Source: Arthrobacter sp. AK04
GTDB lineage: Bacteria > Actinomycetota > Actinomycetes > Actinomycetales > Micrococcaceae
DNA length: 40,384 bases
Reading direction: 5' to 3'
Assembly: GCF_021129155.1 (NCBI RefSeq)
Contig: NZ_JAJOMC010000043.1
Span: 1-40,384, forward strand
This document shows, one piece after another, positions 16,979 through 26,383 of the stretch (the first letter of the stretch is position 1; each line of letters opens with the position of its first letter). Both the position numbers and the translations under genes were made by a program. The notes below the pieces were generated by a model. That model was not told the origin of the DNA. It worked only from the letters and a program-made list of their open reading frames with translations, and searched no databases.

Positions 16979-17352
16979 CTAACGCCGGATGTTCGGCCGC
17001 TGCTCCAGCGCCGTCCCTTGCTGCCATCGGTTCACTGTCGAGTCGACAGAGACCGATCAATCCACATCACCCCGGGGGCATCCGCAGTTGTCCAGCACCG
17101 CAGCCAGAATGGCGTCTCAAGTGCCGTCACCGCTATAGCGGCGGTGCCGCTTCTAGATCGTCTGCCAAGGACCGAGGTTCCACCGGCACACCCGCCAGGC
17201 GATCCCGCACCGATAGCCGTAAATGATGCCCTCGACCACCCGGCGGTCGTCCCGGGAAGGACGACCCCGGCGGCCAACAAAGGACGGCAGCAAAGGCTGA
17301 ACGCGCGCCCACTGCCCGTCGGTCAAACCACAAGTACGACAGACCCATCAAG
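16979..17352 (-). pseudogene. IS5-family transposase relic
   Basis: One minus-strand frame reads CGLTDGQWARVQPLLPSF, VGRRGRPSRDDRRVVEGI, IYGYRCGIAWR, NLGPWQTI, KRHRRYSGDGT, DAILAAVL and SVSVDSTVNR in order. This is the conserved N-terminal half of IS5/IS427-group transposases. Three in-frame stops interrupt it at 17153-17155 (TAG), 17117-17119 (TGA) and 17057-17059 (TGA). All three fall where the family has Trp (WKRH, GTWD, DWSVSVD). The frame ends at TAG 16979-16981, well before the catalytic core is complete. The element is dead and truncated, and it marks the left edge of the accessory island. Confidence 0.72.
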
Positions 17353-17375
17353 CGTCTCGGCTAAAGAGGGCGAGA

Positions 17376-17395
17376 TTTAGGAGACACGTCCTAAA
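17376..17395. repeat. Inverted repeat at the SHOCT gene end
   Basis: TTTAGGA and TCCTAAA are perfect 7-base arms around GACACG. The repeat overlaps the stop codon of the SHOCT relic. It may be a terminator hairpin or the outer end of the decayed IS5 element just to its left. Confidence 0.3.
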
Positions 17396-17648
17396 GGCGG
17401 CTCAGCAACTCCGCCTTCTTTACATCGAACTCCTCAGCAGTCAGCACCCCTGCATCCCGGAGTCCGGCGAGCTGGGCGATCTGGTCCAGAACTGTCGGAG
17501 CAGGCGCCGGAGCCGCTGCGGGAACCGGGCTGTGGCGCGCCGCAATGGCCTGTTCAATCGCGTCACGAAAGGCCAGAAACGTAGCCTCCTGATCTCGGGT
17601 GAAGACGATTGAGTTCTCGTCGCCCGCGGCATCGTACGTCTGCCTCAC
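17391..17648 (-). pseudogene. C-terminal remnant of a PH-like / SHOCT domain protein
   Basis: The 85 residues contain TYDAAGDENSIVFT and FLAFRDAIEQAI, which form the end of a bacterial PH-like domain in longer family members. An alanine/proline linker and a canonical SHOCT helix pair (IAQLAGLRDAGVLTAEEFDVKKAELL) follow. The bulk of the PH-like domain is missing. Upstream in the same frame lie two stops and a short ATG frame (three codons) behind a good AGGAGG site at about 17690. This suggests that an internal deletion or insertion joined an old ribosome site to the 3' part. A short functional product from the GTG at 17648 cannot be excluded. Confidence 0.6.
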
Positions 17649-17896
17649 TCACGTAAATGATCAATGCCACATAGTCCCTCCTGCTGCAGAGCTCCTTATA
17701 CTACGATCACCACCAGGCTCTCATGGCATCAGCAAGCCATTTCTTTGATGACATCGTTAGATCGCGGACCCAATTCTTCGACTTGCCTGCTTCCGGCAGT
17801 TCGCGGGCTCAGCGAGCGGACTCGGCACCATGTGTGAGTATCCTCCCTAGTGGTTGCTTGCCGGCGGTCAGTCCGCGGGTGGAATTTTTAAAGCCG
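17649..17896. other. Intergenic region without recognised gene
   Basis: This 248-base stretch contains the orphan AGGAGG site discussed for the SHOCT relic and no convincing gene or strong hairpin. It is probably a junction between island fragments. Confidence 0.5.
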
Positions 17897-18601
17897 TTAC
17901 TCGAGTGACTTGTGCGTCGCGATGGTCGTGAATATGTATTCCGTTAGCTTTCCTAGCGCCTCATCCACATAAGGAACAAACGGCGGGTCAACGTACCAGT
18001 CCATCGTTATGGGAAACCAGGGAGGCGGCGCCTTAGCTCCTTCGGGCATTTTCCCGCTCTGCCCGAATTTGCCGAAGTGATAGATGACAATACCCCGGTC
18101 ATCAGGCAGCCACGTGCTCATCCAGTTCGATACTGGAGTCCCGGCAGGATGGTCAAGATGCGTCCGATAGGTCCTAGCCTCTTCTAAGACGTTGCATGCC
18201 TGAGAAACTTCAGAAATTTGCCCCAAATGCCGCAGGAATTTCTCCATGCTGCGCCAGGGGATGCCAGGGAAGGCTTGGGGAAAAACAACCGTGATGGCAG
18301 CCAGCTTTGAAAGAGTGTTGTAGACACCCTGGAAGTAGCCTTCGCTCAGGTCATAAAGGTCGTGCTGCTGCGCCTCTGAAAACCTCATAGGCGGACCCCA
18401 AGGCCGTGCAAGCTCGGTAAGCTGGGCTCGTTTCCGAGATAGCCTGAGCGCTGATTCGGTGAAGTTTTGAACGGCTCGATGCTGCTTCTCGCTTGTTTTC
18501 CCTGAGAAGATCAACGTCGCGCATTGCTCCAAAAAGTCGACGTCTATAAGGCGGACCTGAGCCTCCGTCCTCACCTTCGCCGGCAGCCCGAAATCATCCA
18601 C
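17897..18601 (-). CDS. Uncharacterised protein, HEPN-like motif
   Basis: A 234-residue soluble protein that I do not recognise with confidence. It looks mostly helical in the first 160 residues. The segment LEEARTYRTHLDHPAG (about residues 138-153) contains R-x4-H, the spacing of the catalytic motif in HEPN RNases, and resembles the R...H(x)2HP segments of uncharacterised HEPN-like families. The C-terminal part is richer in aromatic residues and Pro (PPPWFPITMDWYVDPPFVPYVDE). The gene starts 49 bases after the bactofilin-like gene on the same strand, so the two are probably one operon. An RNase or toxin function is inference from one short motif and from the island context. Confidence 0.6.
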   Translation of the reverse strand: MDDFGLPAKVRTEAQVRLIDVDFLEQCATLIFSGKTSEKQHRAVQNFTESALRLSRKRAQLTELARPWGPPMRFSEAQQHDLYDLSEGYFQGVYNTLSKLAAITVVFPQAFPGIPWRSMEKFLRHLGQISEVSQACNVLEEARTYRTHLDHPAGTPVSNWMSTWLPDDRGIVIYHFGKFGQSGKMPEGAKAPPPWFPITMDWYVDPPFVPYVDEALGKLTEYIFTTIATHKSLE

Positions 18602-18650
18602 TGCTCGTCCTCACTTTCGTGCACGAGTTCCAGATCAGTCGCAGGAGCTC

Positions 18651-19097
18651 CTAGTTGTCGAGTGGCAGCGGCACAAAACGATCTTGGTCGGGTTCGTAAG
18701 CGCAAATCTTGTCACTCATGACGTTATGGCCGCCAGCTCGGACATCGCCCACAACTGCCTCTAATGACCCATCAGCAAGCAGGGTGTAGAGCCTCCCATC
18801 CTTCCGTGTGACTAGAGAATCAATGCCGACAACTACCTTGCCAAAACCTGCATCCAAGGGAGTGGAGACCAAGCCGTACAAAAGGAGGAGACCCTCGTTG
18901 GACGAGACTGTCCCAGTAAACGTTCCCTTCACAGTGCAGAACCCTTCTTTGCCAACATGTAGCGGCCCGGCGAAGATTCCATTCACCACTAAATGATTCC
19001 CTGCGAGAACTTCGGCGCCGTTGGATAATAAGCCATGAACAGTAAGATTTGAGTCCACTCGAAGTAGGTCTGCGAATTCACCCGTAACAGTTTCCAT
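18651..19097 (-). CDS. Bactofilin-like / polymer-forming beta-helix protein
   Basis: A 148-residue protein. From residue 10 to about 90 it shows a regular alternation of short hydrophobic strands and turn residues: LRVDSNLTVHGLL, NHLVVNGIFAGPLHV, CTVKGTFTGTV and LLLLYGLVSTPL, with a V-x-G step about every 18-20 residues. That is the pattern of a right-handed beta-helix as in bactofilins. The last 50 residues (RKDGRLYTLLADGS onward) differ and may form a separate module. There is no signal peptide. It is first in a two-gene unit with the HEPN-like gene. True bactofilins polymerise, but nothing here proves that. Confidence 0.5.
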   Translation of the reverse strand: METVTGEFADLLRVDSNLTVHGLLSNGAEVLAGNHLVVNGIFAGPLHVGKEGFCTVKGTFTGTVSSNEGLLLLYGLVSTPLDAGFGKVVVGIDSLVTRKDGRLYTLLADGSLEAVVGDVRAGGHNVMSDKICAYEPDQDRFVPLPLDN

Positions 19098-19262
19098 AGT
19101 GCCCCCAGTTTGACTACGACTCTTCGTGTTCTTGGAAGTCTGCCACAGCGGGCGCTCGACTTGTGGAAGCGCGCCGATCAGGACCTCTGGAGAAATTTGT
19201 CGGGTCGTCTGCCTAAACCGGATAGGCTCCGAATAGATCGGGGAATTGAAAGCAGTAGTGCG

Positions 19263-19689
19263 ATGAACGACGAGAATTACCTAATTGATAACAACGTCCT
19301 TTCGCGCTTGTCGCATACCCAGCGAGAGGGCCTGTTTATTCGGACACAATGCCGGCTCACGTCGGAAGTGCTTCACGAGGCCGAGGGCCACCCCGACATC
19401 GAGGCGCTCAGGACGTCGCATACCAAACCTCGGCGAGCGTCCTGAGATTCCTCCAAATAACTATGACCTCCGTACCTGAAGACGATACTGCCCTCGTAAC
19501 CCTCTACCTGAATAAGGGCGCCGCCGACCCGCTGCTCGTTGCCTGTGCCTTGGACGCGATGCAGGAAACCGCATCACTCTTTTTCGTGCCTGATTGGTTA
19601 TCGTCTCAAAGGACAAAGCTGTCCGTACAAAAGCCACAGAGTTCCGCGTCGAATCGTGTACACGAGAGAATTCTGCTATTCGGAGCTAA
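19263..19689 (+). pseudogene. PIN-domain gene broken by two frameshifts
   Basis: The first segment MNDENYLIDNNVLSRL (D9) with CRLTSEVLHEA (E35) carries the first two acidic positions of a PIN nuclease. After a -1 shift near 19415 the frame continues TSASVLRFLQ and GAADPLLVACALDAM, the third acidic motif. After a second -1 shift near 19597 it continues VIVSKDKAVRTKATEFRVES and stops at 19689. Reassembled, it would be a protein of about 140 residues of typical VapC-like size. Each break is explained by one missing G (acg-gtc and tgg-gtt). It is either a decayed toxin gene or a place with two sequencing errors. No antitoxin gene is evident upstream. Confidence 0.6.
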
Positions 19690-19816
19690 GGTTACTGGTA
19701 AATAAGGGAGCGGCGTTAGGACAGCCGTACTACAATGCCGTGCTAGGTTTCCAGTGACAACGCGAAGTATCTCTACCCGCTTGAGTGCGGCTCTGAGCGA
19801 CACTACGCAAAAGGCG

Positions 19817-22800
19817 CTACAAGGTCACGGCGTCATTAGTTACCTCTGGTTCAGCCAAGGCCGTCACTACCTCCGATCGAGCTGCCTGCCGCCCTTCCCG
19901 TCGATTCTCCTGCAAGATTCGAGTAACAACCAAGGAGCGACTAAGGCCTGGAAACGCGCGGCCGATCTCTGCCCTTCCTAGCGGGCTCAGCACGACGCGC
20001 CAAACACTGGCGCAATAAGTTCGTGCTGGGGCTGAGTGGCTTAGGAGCCCTCGCACTCTGTACTCAGTTCTCGCGCGCCAGTGTCCGTCCTCGCCGATCC
20101 AGCCAAAAAGGTTTTGCGGGTCTGGTGTCCAGTGCATGTCCGCAGCTGCCGCGGGGTGGAAAGCCCACCAATCTAGGAACGGTGCGTCCGTGAATTGCTC
20201 CTGCCCCTCGACGACAAGTTCCATGTGCGCCCATTGCGTAGCGATGTGCGGGTATCTACGACTGCTGTAGGCGTAGGCCCAAGAACAACCATGGGAGTCG
20301 GTGAGCAAGGGGTTTGAACCGCGCCTATGAGTGGCGAAGACACGGCGTTCTTCAACTGGATGCCCCCATTCGAGGCTGTGCCATTCACTGGCTTCAGCCA
20401 GCACGTAAATGCCGTCGGTGTCGAGGAGATCCTTGTAAGATTCCGCTGCATCCGCCGCCTCGTTACACCATGCTCGCGTGTCGTAGTCCGCTGTGCCCGC
20501 GGGCCTCCAAACAGAGGGTATCCCTGCTGTCAGAGGCTCGGGTTCTATGGCAAGCAGATGCGGTGCTATGAGCCCGATTCTCGTGGCAACGTCTGCAGGA
20601 AGTCCAAACTCCTGAGCGTCAATGAGCTCAGTCAATACTTGGGAAACTGCACGACGGCCAACGAGGTAGGCCCATGGCCTATAGATGTGCCGTTGTCCTC
20701 TCCTGTTGAGTCGTTCGGCCATCTCCTTATGCCCACCGTCGGTCCATTGATTTCCGTGACTCGATAGAGCCAAATAGGACGCCCGGTAGATAAGCGGAAT
20801 TGGGTCTAGGCCGAGCCTTTGGGCCAAAATGCGCAGTACGTGGTCAAAGGGGGCGATAACCTGCTGTGGGTCATTGGTATCAACGAACGGGGTTCCATCC
20901 TTATCAATTTCTGGGATTCGCTGTTCTGGAAGCTCAGGGAACTGCATGCTGTAGATGGCCGGCAATGCATGAGGTTCGGGCTTTGGACGTGGCCTGCCTA
21001 CTAACTCGCAGACTCTCCCGGCGAGGTCCCTGCAGATTGCGTCGTTGCCAACGGCTGCAGAATCGACCGCTGCTGCCAACTCTTGTGGGATGTTACGAAC
21101 TTCGCCATATACCAGAACCTGCAGGGCTGCTTCAGCCGCCCAGCCTCCCCGGTACACCGCATCGGCAAGCAGGTTAAATATCGCACCTTCGGCGTACGAC
21201 ACAGACTCCGCGAGAATCCGCCGGGCTGCTTCTTGCGGAGCCTTCGTCGGGTGATCAAGGAAGTCTGCGATCAGCGTTACCAACGAAGTTGTTCCGTTAT
21301 CCGGCAGGTCGGACGTCGGCTCGTTTTGCGGTATGTCCAAATCAGCGGAGGGTGGTGCAAAGACATCCAAGTACGCCTCGACGATCGGCCATGCCCCTGC
21401 GACTGCAACAGATCCAGCCACTGTTTCCAGGACCTGCTTTAGATCCCCTGACATTGGCAACTGGCGGGAATCACTCGATATGGCTTCCGCCAGATCTCGA
21501 AGTGCCAGAATTCTGAGTTCAGGGACGTCGGAGGCCAAAACCGACTCAAACAGTTTCAGCCGTTTCCCGCCGTCGTAATACGGGGACCAACTGGCGCTCG
21601 GAAGTCGGGAAAGAGATGCCTGTAATCCCTCCATCGCAGCTTCCAAGTGTCCGCTGGTCGCAACGATGGATACGATCTTGCCGAATACGTGAACAGGAGG
21701 GTCGAGTCGTACGGCCTGCTCCAGGATTGCCGCGGCCACTGGCCCTGGGATGCGCGGCGTTGCCAATGCGCCGCCCGCCGCCTCAGTCCACCAATTGGCG
21801 CTAAGGGACAGGGGTGTGGAGACTGTCCGCAGTTGGCTGAGGAGCCCAGCTGGTGTCGGAAGCGGGCTTGGCCATTCCGACGGGGAATCGGAGGTTTCCC
21901 TGCCGGCGCCCACAACACCAGCAGTTTCCGGGTCAACACTTGAATCCAGGGGCACTTCCGCAAGGTGTTGCGGACTCTTCCTAGGGGATGTCAAAGAACT
22001 TGCGTACGCGCCGTCGACGGTCCAAGTCTGGAAACCCAAGTCGAGGCTTACCAGGGCGTCAGGATCGCCCCTCTCCTCGAGGAGCGGACGCAAGCTGTTC
22101 GACGGGTATTTCGCGATTGGGAGTAGGAGTTTTGTTGCGACAACGGAAAGGAGTTTCGGATTGACGGATTGATCTTGGCATGCCGCAAGGATGACGGCTT
22201 GAATGAGGTCCGTTTCGGCCAGCACTCCCGCTTCACAGAGTGCCCTCCCCACCTGCGCAGCGGCCCGAGGTGACACCGGCCAAAGCGCGTCTATAAGCCG
22301 CTCCCCTGCGGCGGTGGCAGCGCTTTCGTCTTGTCGTGCAGCGGCCGTGAGGCGGGAGGCAAAAACAGTGCCAGCGTTGATGAACTGCTCGGAGTTCATG
22401 CTTCCAAAATTTTTGGCCGCGACGAGCCAGTCGATCCAGTGGGCAAGTTGCTCCGAATCGTCGCGGTAGCCCAGGGAGGCCGCCGAAGCCACAGCGGAAC
22501 GCACTGCATTTAGGGACTCGTGGCGCTGGCCAATATGGGCACGAAGAGTGGCCTGTTGCAGCCAAGCCTCAACGCGGCCGGCCGGGTCCAACCCCGATGT
22601 GTCAATGATTCCATCAAGGGTGTTAAGCCATGCCCGAATCCACTCTTCTGCAGCGTCGTCGGCCTCGGCGAAGGCCTTCAACACTACTTGTTGTAGGTCT
22701 ACTGACCAATACTGCGCTCTTCTCCCCGTCCAGGCAGAGTCTAGTTGCCGTGCGAGGCGCAGCAATTCAGCGGAACCGCCTGAACGTGCGTAGAGCGCGA

Positions 22801-25800
22801 CGAGGTTCCCAAGGACCTCTGGCATTGCCGCGCGAACTTGATACCATCCGGTCCAGGCTCTACTCTCTTCGCGGGAAACTTCAAGTATCCGAAGGATCTG
22901 GTCAGCGCAAAGTGCAAGCACAGGAGAACGATCTCGGAAGCCTGTTCTATAAGCGAGGTGTTCCGCGTGAGCAATGCCGAGAGCACGAAGGGCTGCACGG
23001 AAACGCACCCGGCCTGGATCACTCGCTGGTGGGTGCGCTGCGGGGCCCGCTGGATCTGTTAGCAGATCGCCCCTCGCCGATAGGCTTGTTGCTTGACCCT
23101 CAGTTCGGTGTGGCTTGTCCTTGCCAAGGTTGATCTCGGTCGAGGAACGATTCTGTGCCCGTTTATGCAGATGTGCGATGTCACGGAAGTTGTTCAGGAT
23201 CGAGAGGTTGAGTGCGTCGCGATAAGGTTCAAGCCCCTCGCCGTAGAAGTCTCGTGCGGTCCCGGCCGTCTCGTCCGGGTCGATGAGTCTATTCAGTTCC
23301 GGAACGTCATACAGCCCGGCCTGAACCAAGGTTAGACCAGCCTTCAGCCGTAGGTTCAGTGCAATTCTTGGCTTTGGGGCATCGGATAGAAGGGTTTGGT
23401 CGCCATCGCTCAGTGCTGCCATGGTTTCGTCAGCGCCATGTGTGGAATCGGTGTGCCCAACACTATGTCCCTGGCTATTCGCGTTGCCCTCAGCCTCGGC
23501 TTGTCCGGATTTCGCATCGGCCCGGGCCAGCGGTTCTGTCGATTCGTTTTCCTCCTTGGCCTCAAGTTCAAGCATCTCGCGAATCCAGCGGATCACTTCA
23601 GAGCTAACGCCATCCTCCATCGCTGACATGGCCCGTACCAGCCGCGCTCTGGCCCTCCAATCTAGCGGCGCTTCTCGGTCAATGACCTTCATGAGCCGAT
23701 CTAGACGAAGGTTGTCCCGCACGTCGACGAGGCGATCTGTGCAACGAGCCATGGCACGAGCCCTGTCGTTTTTCGTCTTTTTTGCTGCTTGTCGGACTCG
23801 GTCCAGCCCTTGACGCTCTACCGGGCTTGGCTGCTGCGGGTCCTCGCTGCTCGTCGTCCTTGGCGTGGGCAGCAATGTTCGGTGTCGGTCGAGCTGTGTG
23901 AGGACGGCATCTAGACCTGAGACAGCCAATGTAGCTTCGGCCCAGTCAGCCACGGCATCGGATTGGCGGGTGGCGAAGTCTCTCTCATCCAGGGCCTCCA
24001 AACCATTGGAGGCGTTGAGTACCGTTGCTGCCGCTCTGATATGACCCTCGGATGCCCACCGCGCGGCCTGTTTCATAGCTGACGGCGCGGGGACAACGAG
24101 TTTTCCGGCGCGGACAATGTGGCCGAGCGCCTCGGTTGGGTGGAGGGCAGCGGCCAAAGAATCTACGAGCTTTTCGGGCTCTGCTACTTGGTTGCGCACG
24201 GCCAGTTCACCTGCGAAAAGGGCCAAGGAAACGAACGCACTCGAATTGTTGGACTCGGCCGCCGCCTTCAGCGCAATTCCCGTGTGGTCCGAAACGGTGG
24301 ACAAGGCGTGTAGATCGATTAGCTTGCCGCGTAGCTTTGCAGGGGTAGCAACTTCGAGGACAGCATCGTACTGCTCTGCCAGGAAGCGCTGGGCAATTTC
24401 TTCGTCCGCGTAGACGGGCCACTCCATACCGGAGTCGGCACAGAGCTCGGCCAGATTTGCATGAATCGAGCGATCACGCTGCATGCTATAGTGCCCGCCT
24501 ATTTTAGCTGATTCGTTGATCAGAAACAGACGAAAACTGTTGTGAATGAATTGCCATTCCTCGTCTTCCGAGCGGAAGAAGATTCGAGTGGCCTCCAGGA
24601 ACTGACTGACTGTCGGCTGAGGTGCCCATGATTTTAACCAGTTGATGTTTAGTGACGTGCGCAGGCGTGCCACCAGTCCAAGCAATTCGACGAGCTCGGA
24701 ATTATCGCTGATTGCCTTGAAGTAACCCACATACCGTTGCTCTACGTCGCCTCCGTACTCGGAGGCGTTTGTGAGTACGCGCCCGGCCGCCAACCTACGT
24801 TGGTCAATGTCGAATTTGGCCTCTGGTAGGCGGACAAGTTCTTCAAGAAGATACGTCAGCGCAAGCGGATGTCCCTCACTTACTTCAATGAGCTTGTCTA
24901 TCTGTCCTGGCCACATCCAGGATGTCAGCTCTGCCTGCTCTGCCAAGGACCTGATCTCTCCTTGCGACAACGGTGGAAGTGAAACAACCCGCTCGTCAGT
25001 CTCAAGAGCCGCAGTTATCTGCTGTGGAAGTATGCCCGTCGTCTGGGAACCGAGGAGAACGAAAACTCCGGCCTCAATACTGCCGGGCGCAGGTAGCTCG
25101 TCCAGCATGGAACGGGTGGGATTTTGCTCGCGCGGTACATGGTCCAGCCCATCGATGATGATGACCGTTTTCTCCCGTCTCTCCAGCCAAAGCTGAGCCG
25201 CTAGGGCCAATTGCTCTTGGAGAGTTTTCCGCAGGTTTGGAAGACCGACAGGTTGAGAACGGCGTGGCAGACCAGCATCGTGAAGTGCCAGTGACAGGTC
25301 GCTAAGAAAGGACTCCGCCTCGCCTCGGCCGCTCAGAGGATCCGGGGAGTCCGGGACATATGCGTAGTAGCGGACGACTCGGCCCGGAATGGAAATATCA
25401 GAGAGAAGAGTCGATTTGCCAGAGCCGGCCGGACCGATGAGCGCGAGGTATCCCCCTGAAAGCCGGCTGAATGCATCATCGATTGCTGTTTGTGCAGTTT
25501 CATTCGTGATGTAAGTGCCCGGAACAGGAAATTTGTGGCGGTGACGGAACGTTAACCGGTTTTGCCAGCCGAGACGGACGAGAAGTTCTTCCCTCTCGAC
25601 TTGAACTGGTCGGGCGGCATCAGCGACTAATTGCTGGAAGGTCCATGCCAAAGTGTCCAGATCCGCAAGGGCCTGCTCCTCCAGCAATGTTCCTGCCGAA
25701 AATTGTGCTCGCTTATCACCGAGGCTAATGCCCAAATTCAGTTCAAAATCTCGCACGAAAGCTATGAAATCATCGTCACCAAGATGTGTGGCCTGCTGAA

Positions 25801-26383
25801 TCGCCTGCCATGCTGGAAGCCAGGACGCAAATTCTGGAACGTCCTGCAAGGACTCCATATCTCTGAGGCCGCTAACGAGAATGCCTTGTACCGGCTCCCA
25901 TGACCGCGTAAGGAACGCTGCAAAATGTTTAGGTCCGTCGACTTTAGCAAGGTCGAGTGGAGATCCGGCCCTAGGTTTTGTGATGCTTGGGAAGTTATTG
26001 CTACACAGATGAACACGCAGAGGCCCATGGTATGTCTCTCGAATTCGCTTCCAAGCGTCGGCCATCTTGCCAAGCAGCGCTGCTTCCTTGTCCGTTTTAT
26101 TGACGCAGTCTCCCCATGTAAATGCCGACGGGAATTGCGATGACTTTACCTGCAACGCATGGCGGACAGTCCCAGATTTGAATTGGAAATCATCTGCTAC
26201 TCCAGCTTGGGGGTCCGCAACACGAATCCATTCCAGCGATCCCAACCGGGGGTAGACAAGCTTTGCCGCCAACACGAACTGACCGACAAAGCCGACTAGG
26301 GCGCTTCGCTCCCCGTCCGCTGGCCTCGACCGACCTGACTTCCCGGCTGGGACCTGCTCCTCTGCGGGCTCTCCCCCACTCAT
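19817..26383 (-). CDS. Giant STAND-type NTPase with N-terminal nuclease-like domain (candidate antiphage sensor)
   Basis: An uninterrupted protein of about 2,188 residues. Residues 28-175 resemble the DUF4297/Cap4-like PD-(D/E)xK fold: LVGFVGQFVLAAKLVY, acidic residues in VADDFQF (D64/D65) and the catalytic-type LQVKSS (Q78, K80). Residues about 290-560 form a P-loop NTPase with Walker A GPAGSGKST (317-325) and a STAND-like Walker B VIIIDGLDHV (D411). The remaining 1,600 residues are Ala/Leu-rich and look like helical repeats, broken by polar low-complexity linkers near 840, 960, 1110 and 1480. A distinct aromatic-rich C-terminal module (HSLEWGHP, GCSWAYAYSSRRYP) follows. The start is the ATG at 26383 with GGGAG upstream; a GTG at 26527 would add 48 residues but has no ribosome site. 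The gene lies 209 bases after a SIR2 gene. Layout resembles Avs antiphage NTPases; the trigger is unknown. Confidence 0.85.
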   Translation of the reverse strand: MSGGEPAEEQVPAGKSGRSRPADGERSALVGFVGQFVLAAKLVYPRLGSLEWIRVADPQAGVADDFQFKSGTVRHALQVKSSQFPSAFTWGDCVNKTDKEAALLGKMADAWKRIRETYHGPLRVHLCSNNFPSITKPRAGSPLDLAKVDGPKHFAAFLTRSWEPVQGILVSGLRDMESLQDVPEFASWLPAWQAIQQATHLGDDDFIAFVRDFELNLGISLGDKRAQFSAGTLLEEQALADLDTLAWTFQQLVADAARPVQVEREELLVRLGWQNRLTFRHRHKFPVPGTYITNETAQTAIDDAFSRLSGGYLALIGPAGSGKSTLLSDISIPGRVVRYYAYVPDSPDPLSGRGEAESFLSDLSLALHDAGLPRRSQPVGLPNLRKTLQEQLALAAQLWLERREKTVIIIDGLDHVPREQNPTRSMLDELPAPGSIEAGVFVLLGSQTTGILPQQITAALETDERVVSLPPLSQGEIRSLAEQAELTSWMWPGQIDKLIEVSEGHPLALTYLLEELVRLPEAKFDIDQRRLAAGRVLTNASEYGGDVEQRYVGYFKAISDNSELVELLGLVARLRTSLNINWLKSWAPQPTVSQFLEATRIFFRSEDEEWQFIHNSFRLFLINESAKIGGHYSMQRDRSIHANLAELCADSGMEWPVYADEEIAQRFLAEQYDAVLEVATPAKLRGKLIDLHALSTVSDHTGIALKAAAESNNSSAFVSLALFAGELAVRNQVAEPEKLVDSLAAALHPTEALGHIVRAGKLVVPAPSAMKQAARWASEGHIRAAATVLNASNGLEALDERDFATRQSDAVADWAEATLAVSGLDAVLTQLDRHRTLLPTPRTTSSEDPQQPSPVERQGLDRVRQAAKKTKNDRARAMARCTDRLVDVRDNLRLDRLMKVIDREAPLDWRARARLVRAMSAMEDGVSSEVIRWIREMLELEAKEENESTEPLARADAKSGQAEAEGNANSQGHSVGHTDSTHGADETMAALSDGDQTLLSDAPKPRIALNLRLKAGLTLVQAGLYDVPELNRLIDPDETAGTARDFYGEGLEPYRDALNLSILNNFRDIAHLHKRAQNRSSTEINLGKDKPHRTEGQATSLSARGDLLTDPAGPAAHPPASDPGRVRFRAALRALGIAHAEHLAYRTGFRDRSPVLALCADQILRILEVSREESRAWTGWYQVRAAMPEVLGNLVALYARSGGSAELLRLARQLDSAWTGRRAQYWSVDLQQVVLKAFAEADDAAEEWIRAWLNTLDGIIDTSGLDPAGRVEAWLQQATLRAHIGQRHESLNAVRSAVASAASLGYRDDSEQLAHWIDWLVAAKNFGSMNSEQFINAGTVFASRLTAAARQDESAATAAGERLIDALWPVSPRAAAQVGRALCEAGVLAETDLIQAVILAACQDQSVNPKLLSVVATKLLLPIAKYPSNSLRPLLEERGDPDALVSLDLGFQTWTVDGAYASSLTSPRKSPQHLAEVPLDSSVDPETAGVVGAGRETSDSPSEWPSPLPTPAGLLSQLRTVSTPLSLSANWWTEAAGGALATPRIPGPVAAAILEQAVRLDPPVHVFGKIVSIVATSGHLEAAMEGLQASLSRLPSASWSPYYDGGKRLKLFESVLASDVPELRILALRDLAEAISSDSRQLPMSGDLKQVLETVAGSVAVAGAWPIVEAYLDVFAPPSADLDIPQNEPTSDLPDNGTTSLVTLIADFLDHPTKAPQEAARRILAESVSYAEGAIFNLLADAVYRGGWAAEAALQVLVYGEVRNIPQELAAAVDSAAVGNDAICRDLAGRVCELVGRPRPKPEPHALPAIYSMQFPELPEQRIPEIDKDGTPFVDTNDPQQVIAPFDHVLRILAQRLGLDPIPLIYRASYLALSSHGNQWTDGGHKEMAERLNRRGQRHIYRPWAYLVGRRAVSQVLTELIDAQEFGLPADVATRIGLIAPHLLAIEPEPLTAGIPSVWRPAGTADYDTRAWCNEAADAAESYKDLLDTDGIYVLAEASEWHSLEWGHPVEERRVFATHRRGSNPLLTDSHGCSWAYAYSSRRYPHIATQWAHMELVVEGQEQFTDAPFLDWWAFHPAAAADMHWTPDPQNLFGWIGEDGHWRARTEYRVRGLLSHSAPARTYCASVWRVVLSPLGRAEIGRAFPGLSRSLVVTRILQENRREGRQAARSEVVTALAEPEVTNDAVTL

